NCBI GenBank assembly: GCA_947561715.1
Contig: OX387202.1
Location: forward strand, 4,787,001 to 4,851,000
Reading direction: 5' to 3'
DNA from: Ascidia mentula
Lineage: Eukaryota; Chordata; Ascidiacea; Phlebobranchia; Ascidiidae
Length of the DNA: 64,000 nt
In this document: piece after piece, positions 55,601 to 64,000 of the stretch
Layout of the letters: each line of letters begins with the position of its first letter
Numbering within the stretch: position 1 is the stretch's first letter
Translations under genes and position numbers: made by a program
Notes under the pieces: model-generated
The model's input: only the letters and a program-made list of their open reading frames with translations
Told to the model about the DNA's origin: nothing
Database searches by the model: none

Positions 55601-58600
55601 GAGTTTAATTTACAACCTGCAAACTTATCGATTGTACCTTAAGCTGAAGTTTGCAGGCAAAACTTTAAGTTTCGCCTTGTATTTGGGTTCAGTGTCGAAT
55701 TATTTATGCTTTCCAATGGGCAACAGCATTTTTTAAGCAGGGTTTATTTCTGTTTTTGCAAGTTTGACATAGAAATCACACACGTCTAGAGAGTTTTTCC
55801 CGACTCACAACAAGGTTTTTGCGTTTCAATTCCAATTTCCATCTAAAACTCCCCTCTTGCCGGAGGTATAAAGTGTTGTCTTGCCTCCTGGAAGGCAATA
55901 AAACTTTATTCTGAGAAAGTGGATAAGAACGTGCAGATGTGGTTTGGGAGTCCTTCCATGACATGAATAGTTGGAAAACCTTGCCTCAAAAGATCTAATA
56001 TATGAAAAACTTATCTAATTAAAATCAAGTGAAAAAAAGTTTGAATCCTTTGGAATCTCAAATGTTTATTGAATTGAGAAACGTCCCACACATAAAAGCA
56101 TTCCGATTTTGGGATCTACATAAACAAAGTTAAACCCCTTCATTATCCAAATGAGAAATAGTTTTACCACAAAGTGGGATTGTCGAAGTTTGCATTTTAG
56201 AAGTCAAACCGCGGCCCAAGAAATTCGCCTATCAGCCACATTCTCCTCAAATGCGCGGTAGCTCAGATAAGAATTGCCGACATGCCTTCGTATCGTGTTG
56301 CGTGTGGCATATATGCCTATATGGATCGGTCTTGTAGCGCTCATCCAATTTACAAACAAACTTCGAGGTCCTCACATTTTGAGGTGGTGAAAATGGACGT
56401 AAATGATGGGTTCGGGTTTGATACGAATCGTTGAGTTAAGATGTTGCGATAGAAAGGTGTGCGATGGCACTTGCAACGACTCTATCTACCAACTGATGTA
56501 AACGCAATCCCCCAATGTTTCAGTCAAATATGTAAACCACCCATTTCCTAGAAAAAAGCAGGATTTTCTTTAGCAAATTTCTGATGTATATTCGTGCAGT
56601 TATAGGTGTTGTGATGAACAGCATGTGTTGCAATTACGATTCGTTTTATCGGGTATATAGGTTGGGAAAATATTCTAATTTAACTACGTTTTTCGGTTTC
56701 CAATGAAGTTTTTTATTTCTTGCAGCGCTCGACGTACTTCTGAAGCAGGAAGTTTATTACAACGGAGTTTTCCTCGACCAATTCAAACCGGAATGTGAAA
56801 CCTACGCGTAAGTTACAAATTTAAACGTTGTTGATGGGATAGGTTGAACTTTTAATAACAGCGTAAATCAAATGGAATTAATTTTACGTAAACACAGCAT
56901 GATTTATAACAAGGAAGTAAGGAAATTGTGGAAGTCGAACTGCGATTAGTGGTGTTTTTTTTTCGATTTTTCTTGTCCAACCACTGCCTTACATGACTAC
57001 CCACTGTTTGGTTGGCAAACAACATTGCGCAGCCATAGTATAGTAGAACTGCTACTGCCATTTTTATGCACTTTGTGCAAACAGTTAATTAACCTGTTCG
57101 CCACCAACACTGTAGGTGTGGACATGGAATTGTCCATGAAATGCTGAGTCCGAAAAGTTTACTTTGTTACACTCTCGCTCGAACAGTGGAGCATCCAAAG
57201 TTGGTTTTGGTTGATTAAACTTTAGCTTCTGGCGTAATCCGATGCTAAAAAACCACAGTGTAGAGGCAGCTTTTCGCACGACTGCCCTCTGGGTTGTCTT
57301 GGTTTGACCAAAATCGGTGGCTTGCGACGGTAAGCAGATGCTGTTGCTTTCCTTTCGTGGTATCGATACGAAAACAAGGCTTTTGCTTTTTTCGTCGTGC
57401 AATTTTTGCAATACTGGGTATTTTTCTTTACCTGTATTTTACAGAATGTCCACTTTTTGGCAAATCTCGAAACAATTTTCCACAAAAAGCCGGATATAAT
57501 TTTGTAAATGCGAAATGTGTGTAGCGCTCATCGGATTCTCTGCCCGCGGAAAGAACAAAAGGAAATTCACTCAATTAAAATCCAATTAATTTTCTGTAAT
57601 CCCGGACTTATCGTTTAATCGATCAAATCCTCATTAATTCATACAGAGTGAATTGATTAACTTCTGTCTTTAGTTCAGGTCGTGGACTTATCGATTTCAA
57701 TTTCCAAGCCGCCCCAAATTAATTGAATCAACTTTTGATTGCGTCGTTTGGTTAATGCCTATTGTTTAGAACTGTCAAAAAGTGATTATCAGGAATTTTA
57801 ATTCTACAGTAGGCGTAAGTTGCAATAAAACCGCCACGGCTGTAACCCCAATTTCCAAAATATGAGCATGTTGATTAGCTCTGCTTTATGCACGGTCAAG
57901 TTTCTTAAAAATGTGGGAATAACAAAACAAGATAACAGTACACCCGTTTTCCTTTCCTTGTTAGAAGGTTACGAAATCCAGTATGTCACGATATACTTTC
58001 GTGACTGGCCCACCTGCAACTAATTTCTTCCTCAAACGACTTTTCAACGCCTTTGGTACAATCAGACACCGGCCCTCGGTCCACCATCTTTACATAGAGG
58101 TCATTAAATCGTTTACGAGCTCAACACTGTGCACTTACCAAATACATTAGCACCACTCTCGGATGTGAGGTTAAGAATATGCGACGACCTCTAAACTTAA
58201 CTTGAAACAGACTGAACTGTTGGCGGCAACAAAGTTGACCTTTACACAAACTCAATAAGTAGATTGTGGTGGTAATTACATGAGTAACTCACCGAGATAT
58301 TTGTTGACACAGCTATACATGTTAGCAAGTATACTATACATGGTGAAAGCCTCAAAACCAGCGATGTTGTTTTGTACGCCACTGGCGTTAACCATTAGAA
58401 ATAGAGTCAACTATTTGTTACATTCATAGGATTAATGTCAGCACAAAATCTATACGAACCAATGGCAATACCGTGTGTGTTGCCAGGGTGCACAGAAGAA
58501 TATTTAAGAGCAAAGTGGAGCCAACAATATGCATTGTGTAAGCTGCATACAGATGGTCACTGTTTCGACCTACAAGGTCTCATCAATGTAGCTGGTGTGA

Positions 58601-61600
58601 CTTTCAGACGACTTTTTCGACCATACGGCCAAGCAAAGACTTCCACTTTGTGGTGACTATACAATCACCGGTGCAACCTTACGGAGAAAACAAGGTGGAA
58701 ACACTATGGCCAAGCAAAGCTCAACGAATAGTGCCGTCAAGCCCCGTGTCACAATTGTCATGTGATAATCATATTTCGCGAGTACCTCTCGCTTCATTAG
58801 GTGTAGTGTACCGTTTTCAATACAAAGGTCAGTCCTCTTGAAGAGTTCCAAACCAATAGAATTCATTTCGTAGACATAAGACTGATGCGGGCACATTTAA
58901 TAATATTTATAGAGAAACTGTGACTCTGCAATAGCAGCTCGTGATAATTGTGGAAATCTTACATGTTTTTATTTCATTGCAGATCGTTGGTGCAAAACTC
59001 CACGGATTTTGTTCAAGCAATCATGAAACTAAACGACAGATTATCGTCGCAGGAGGCCTGCTACCGGACCCTGGCATGCGAGTTCTTTACACGAAAAGGT
59101 GAGACCGCATAAAAATGTCAAGTTTACGTGCACTCCGGTTGAGTGATTGTCGATGAAATCATGTGGTAGCTGCGGTTAGTCAAGCGGAAAATTAAATGCA
59201 GCTTTTATTATTGGTAAATTAGAGTTCGCAAAGGTTGTAACACCACCACCAGCAGTGCAGCCTTATCGCTGTGGAGTAGGATTTCACAAACTTTTCGCTC
59301 AGATGCTTTTGACTGGTTATAATTTGCAATGAAATTAGCGAAAAACTCGCTAAGAGATAACGAAAAGGTACAACTAAGTGTTGTGCTTTGTGTCATATTG
59401 GAATCTTTGCGACCCATAAAATTCATCATGTGACCTTCAGTTTGGGAAGCCTTGGAAACACACTAGAATTTCGAAACGAAACGACTGACATGGATGTATT
59501 GCACTGACACGTTGTTGTCAGAGTTGACATAGGAGCTTCTTCCTTGCCTCGTTTGTGTCGCTTGTCGCGCAATTTTGTCTGGCGCTTGTCAAAATCTTCC
59601 TGTAAGACGGTATGTTGATGTTGTTTGTATGTCGATTCTTCAACGCGTTGAAGAAATATTTAGGGATTTTAGGATTCCATTAGAGTATAAGGGACGTGTA
59701 GACGGGTAACGACACTGAAATTTGTTTTATTCGAAATTTTGTCGCAAATGTTGGAAATACTGTGCCTTATATGTGTTATTAATGAGCAAATATATAATTT
59801 TAGATAATTAGATTTTTGATGCAGCCAGACCTCACATGTTGATGCGTTCTCCACCATCAGATTACAAATTGAAAACTCCGCCACACGTTTATCTACATTA
59901 TGTGACGTCACACGGCTTTTATCCAACCAGAAATGCGCAAAAGTTCAGGAGCGAAATGTGGGTCTGCCCTGTGTGGTAAACACACTTGCACTTACTTTTA
60001 ATTCGTGACGATCAGATTATTGTAACCTTTCACTCCTTCCCCTTTGCCACTTCCTGAATTACGTCACACTGACGTCACAATGTCTCGATTTCGGCGCTGT
60101 CGCTTCGCGATGAGCTGGGAATAAGCAAATGAACTGACAGATCTGACACAGGACGTGGTTGGAGGCGGTTTGAAGCGCGAATGATTTTCACTGATTATTC
60201 GCCAAAATACGCATGTAGGGATTTGGAAGTGGTTTTTGTTTTTAACGAGGTTTGTTCTTGTGGTTTCATCCTAATCCACTGTAACCCCAAAGTTTGCCCT
60301 TTTAAAGCCGCGCGTCTGTTATACAATCTATCTTGATCTTAGACGACACGATTTCCTAAATGAGTGGGAATTGTGATGCTGTTGTAATTCGTTTTCTTTT
60401 GATCTAATTGCAACAAATATATTTATGTAATTTTAACAAACTTCGAGCATTATTAACGGTTTCAGGGTCTAGTTTTGATGTCCGCTAAAAAATGTTTAAA
60501 AAATATTTGTTTGTCATATTTTGCATGTAATGACAACGTGTTAAACTGTGACTCGTTATTTAGTTTTCAAAAAGTCATCACCACATTCCGTTGTCGTTTA
60601 ACAGAAAACTCTTGCCTGCCGATGGTCGACGCACTCGGGACGTGCTTTCCCGAAACACCAGGGGGCGCTCTTGCCAATGTCAGTTGTCCCGAATCCTTAA
60701 ACAACATCAAGTATCACGCGACAGGTAATAACTCGTCTAATAACAGTTTTATGACAAGAAGATGTTTTTGAATAAGTCATATTTTATTTTTTTCGCAACT
60801 TCTCGAAAGAAAAGACGCCATTTTCCTGATGATGAGAATATTTTTTTTTTCGTGACTAAACTCTGGAAATACTTTAATCATGATTGAACAGGGAATGTAA
60901 AGTTAACTTGGTAAAAGTGTCACTTTCTAAATGGTCATTCGTTCGTTGTGCTCACAGTCTACGTTTTACTGTGTCAGAAGGACGGATTCTTTGCATTTAC
61001 AATATGACTGGAGGCAACATAATAGTCTAAATTTTGTTTAGCAAGATTTTGGTTTGAGGAGGTTTTTTGTTCGTGGTTTACTGCAAAGAAATGCATCAGG
61101 CATTAATACGGCGACGAACAACAAAGTGTGTTCAATGTGAACCTCTAGTGCTGATTGAACGTAACTTTTGCCGCCAAAATTTGTTTTTCATGAAATCGCG
61201 TGCATAATTCCGAACTTTAGTTTTAATATTATCACGAAATTGTTGCATCGGAAACTTTCCGAAAATTCTCCAAAATCTCGAAACCCACACAAGTTGATTG
61301 TTTTCAAACCGGCGTGAATTAATCTTGACCTGCTTGTGGTCAAGCACTTTAAAGTGACATAATTGCGACGTTAATATCCATTCTCGAGTGTACAGTTGTC
61401 AGGTATTTATACATGGATTAGATAAACTTCCACCAACTTAACTCCGTGCCAACCGATCGTATCAGCCTTGCTAAACGGGAGGTTGTTTATATGTAAGTAA
61501 ACAAAGTTCCGATGGATTTGGGAACAACGTAGAAAGTCCGCAATGAAATATTTATACGCGTATTATCCGCATACTCACAAGCATTAACCTTAATTTGAAA

Positions 61601-61947
61601 GGAAGCTTTAAAGAAACTAAGTTACAGTTTTTCTGTTAATAAGGAAAATGTTAGTTGATCTTACACGGAATCCTGTTCGTGAAATTTAAAGATTGTTTAT
61701 TGTTGGTGCAGATTTTTATGCAAAGAGATTTAGGAACTGCAGTCTTTACAAAACTTCTCCAGACGCTTTCGTGTCGTGTTTTTTCATTTCGTGTTTCACG
61801 AGTCTAACCTTTAATCACACAAATTCCCGGGCTCACAATGCCACTGGATACGAGCTTTTCCATAATCTGACTCGTTTTTCCGTGACCTGGCATCAAATGA
61901 CAGCTAATCGCTCAAAACTATTTTCGGATTTCGGCAGATCTGTTTAA
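52677..61947 (+). CDS. Class B (secretin-family) GPCR ectodomain, calcitonin/CRF-receptor-like, partial
   Basis: Proposed exons are 52677-52730 (MDSLRASWVCLTLVLLNK, signal-peptide-like), 56749-56807, 58983-59098, 60605-60724 and 61712 onward. Exons 2 to 5 join in phase. The product has the hormone-receptor domain layout: an amphipathic helix, EACYRTLACEF, then NSCLPMVDALGTCFPETPGG, ANVSCPE, and RFRNC followed by a further Cys. The middle part closely parallels the CRF receptor's VD-IGTCW-PAG-PCP pattern, with Phe instead of the usual CW tryptophan. Seven N-glycosylation sequons fit an extracellular domain. Exon 1 ends in phase 0 while the best exon 2 acceptor (56725) needs phase 1; only the weaker acceptor at 56748 (GAAGCAG) fits. 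No transmembrane exons are recognised before the window ends. The last exon stays open to TAA at 61947. Confidence 0.65.
52735..56720. other. Large first intron of the receptor gene (proposed)
   Basis: About 4 kb with only short open frames and no recognisable gene, RNA or transposon. A further upstream exon could be hidden here, which would resolve the phase problem. Confidence 0.35.
58541..58745. mobile_element. MITE copy in receptor intron
   Basis: Diverged relative of 44470-44708 in opposite orientation (CACTGTTTCGACCTAC near one end; GGTGGAAACACTATGGCCAAG near the other). Confidence 0.55.
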
Positions 61948-63640
61948 ATCCACCCATTTTGGCGTCCCATGGATAAAGTTGGTATTTCCATGCGTTGTTG
62001 CTATCTTGTACACGGGACTGGAGCCACTTTTAAATGTCAGTGTTTCCTAATAATTAATCATCACCTCCTAACTCGCATGCTATGACGGAGCACAGAAAAA
62101 CCCGACTGGTTCTGATCAGTCACTTGTTTCTACTTCAGTAGAAAAGAAAAAAAGGTGAATAAAAAATGCGTCAACCGTTTGATTTGGAAAAGTTTTAGAA
62201 ACGCCCCTAAGGGCCCACAGACCTCAATGGGTTAATTCTTCCCTCCATCAAGCAAGCGACGAATGATTTGCGGGTTTTGCTGAACTGGCGCCGTCGTAAC
62301 CACGCAACTATTCCACAATACGACAACAGGGGTTAAATGACCCTTGCGGTTTCTGGATGCCATGACACCGCTGTTGTTTTCATCGAGGCCCCGGGGAAAA
62401 TTTTTCAGCTTTAAAGCTCAGGTTAACCGTCTTCCAAGATCCAACCAATGTACGAAGAAGTTTTTGCAAATGTACAAATATTGGGTGTTAGTCGGGACGA
62501 TTATAAAAGGAAAATAATTCGAGTTACATAATTTGTTTTCCAAGAAAGTTTACTTTAAGTTACACAATGGAATCACTCAGTCATTTAAAATTACCTTACA
62601 AGTTACAAGTTATAGTATAGAAAACTAAGTCATTTGTTGTTATGTTGGTTCTGAAAAATATATAAAAATCAAATACCAAGTCTTTGTTGCCCACAAGACT
62701 CTTGGGAGGAGTTCTACCTTTACTTTACGAATAGTACATGTCTCAGGGGGTTAAATTTTGTGATTTGCGCAATACCGTTTAGTTTACATTTTATTTTAAT
62801 TTAGTTTGCAGTCGAATTGCTGGTTGCGATGCAAGCACTTTTTCTTTCACCACTGCTCACTTCTATCTGATACAAAACTTTGACATGCTTTAAAAATAAA
62901 GAAATGAAGAAATGGAAAAGTTGAAAACAAATGCAGTCAACAAAATTCAAATGCCAATTTGTTTACAGAACATGGTGTGGTAACATCTAAACATAGCAAC
63001 ATTACTACACCCCTCAGGCAAATGACGTTACCCGTTGTGCTTCGGCGTCGCGCATTTGGTTTATGGTTTCAGGCTTGTTTGCTTTCAACTCATGCTGCTA
63101 AGTGGCTGCAGAATGTCAGGGAAGTTGTGATGTTTTGGGTAAACAGCAGGCCACGATATTCGACAAATTTTTTTTTGAATTGCAACGAATCTGCCCTTCG
63201 GCACAATTTAAACGTAGACTTTTGTTTGTCTGCGCAACAGCAACACGATAGATTTGTTGATTTGCTTTTTTTGATAGTTTTTTTTGTTGGGTTTGCTCAC
63301 ATTCTAGAAAGACGACGATATTTTTTGATTGGCCGCGTGATGGTTTTGAGCCAATGATAATAATGAACCCACGTATTTGAATGGATTTTTTTCATCATTA
63401 TCTCTATATGCAATGACCACCAAACCATCACAATGGGCCTATGTCTCAAAACAGATTATAACCAAGCAACTAGTAAGAGAGAGTATTCAAGCAGATATAT
63501 TCTGACTGATAATCCTTTGCAAATTTTGTGTGAAAAACGAATGCTGAGTCTTATTATTTTGTTTCACCAGAAAAAATACAACATGTTTGTTTACGGCGTT
63601 AAATTCGGTCGTCCCTGCTTTGAAATCTGTTACGTTGTGC
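61948..63640. other. Downstream or intron sequence of the receptor gene
   Basis: A 132-codon open frame at 62959-63357 follows a fair acceptor (TTGTTTACAG at 62968) but does not resemble the first transmembrane helix of class B receptors. No other feature is recognised. Confidence 0.3.
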
Positions 63641-63647
63641 GTTTCAG

Positions 63648-64000
63648 CAGGTCGTACGTCGAAACTAAACCAATTTTTTTGGTAATTTTTTTCAGGTCGT
63701 ACGTCAAAACTAAACCAATTTTTTTGGTAATTTTTTTCAGGTCGTACGTCAAAACTAAACCAATTTTTTTGGTAATTTTTTTCAGGTCGTACGTCAAAAC
63801 TAAACCAATTTTTTTGGTAATTTTTTTCAGGTCGTACGTCAAAACTAAACCAATTTTTTTGGTAATTTTTTTCAGGTCGTACGTCAAAACTAAACCAATT
63901 TTTTTGGTAATTTTTTTCAGGTCGTACGTCAAAACTAAACCAATTTTTTTGGTAATTTTTTTCAGGTCGTACGTCAAAACTAAACCAATTTTTTTGGTAA
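63648..64000. repeat. 45-bp minisatellite running off the window
   Basis: Nearly eight copies of a 45-bp unit (CAGGTCGTACGTCAAAACTA followed by AACC, T runs and GGTAA), almost identical. The first copy carries a variant (GTCGAAACT). Because 45 is a multiple of three, the minus strand stays open as a 15-residue repeat (KKITKKIGLVLTYDL). It continues beyond the right edge. Confidence 0.95.

Noticed and set aside
57085..57524. Overlapping open frames on both strands near 57.3 kb
   Set aside because: No domain, no splice context, and mutually overlapping frames; they lie within the receptor intron.
62959..63357. Transmembrane exon of the class B receptor
   Set aside because: There is a fair acceptor and an open frame, but the peptide does not resemble TM1 of this family and lacks a matching donor phase upstream.
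63630..63977. 115-residue repetitive protein on the minus strand
   Set aside because: It is fully explained by a 45-bp tandem repeat. There is no start context or flanking coding sequence.
63648..64000. CRISPR-like array
   Set aside because: The copies are contiguous without unique spacers, in a eukaryotic genome.

Overview
The window looks like animal nuclear DNA, most likely from a tunicate such as Ciona. It is AT-rich with short GT-AG introns and vertebrate-like proteins. It contains a mitochondrial aconitase gene with a chordate-type iron-responsive element, a class B GPCR ectodomain, and a varied set of decayed transposons. The species call is an inference, since no database search was possible.

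Layout. Positions 1-10.5 kb and 11.9-26.7 kb are two paralogous copies of one segmental tandem duplication. Each copy carries the last coding exon of an unidentified plus-strand coiled-coil gene ('gene X'). That exon faces, tail to tail, a complete minus-strand gene for a two-domain protein: an N-terminal non-RD kinase of IRAK/RIPK type joined through small phase-1 linker exons to a C-terminal TPR-like domain. Copy A (2275-10435) predicts about 764 aa and copy B (18012-26643) about 690 aa. A third copy of the gene X exon and its flank lies at 31.0-32.3 kb, without the kinase gene. After the duplication the copies diverged through insertions: an L1-like LINE inside the gene X exon of copy B with a 41-bp target-site duplication, nested hAT-type elements with an 8-bp duplication, a 56-bp-arm hairpin, a Penelope-like GIY-YIG remnant, and a small foldback element just beyond a kinase splice donor in copy A.

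27-31 kb is repeat-rich, with duplicated blocks and a BEL/Pao integrase-region fossil. 34.2-35.2 kb holds an apparently single-exon orphan seven-transmembrane protein. 35.4-36.1 kb holds tRNA-Thr-like SINEs.

36.9-46.3 kb is a complete mitochondrial aconitase gene (ACO2). It has 17 exons and 777 codons, with every splice phase consistent. An iron-responsive element in its 5' leader has the start codon in its lower stem.

46.3-52.6 kb is largely empty. From 52.7 kb to the right edge lie ectodomain exons of a secretin-family (class B) receptor, calcitonin/CRF-receptor-like. No transmembrane exons are recognised before the window ends in a homogeneous 45-bp tandem repeat.
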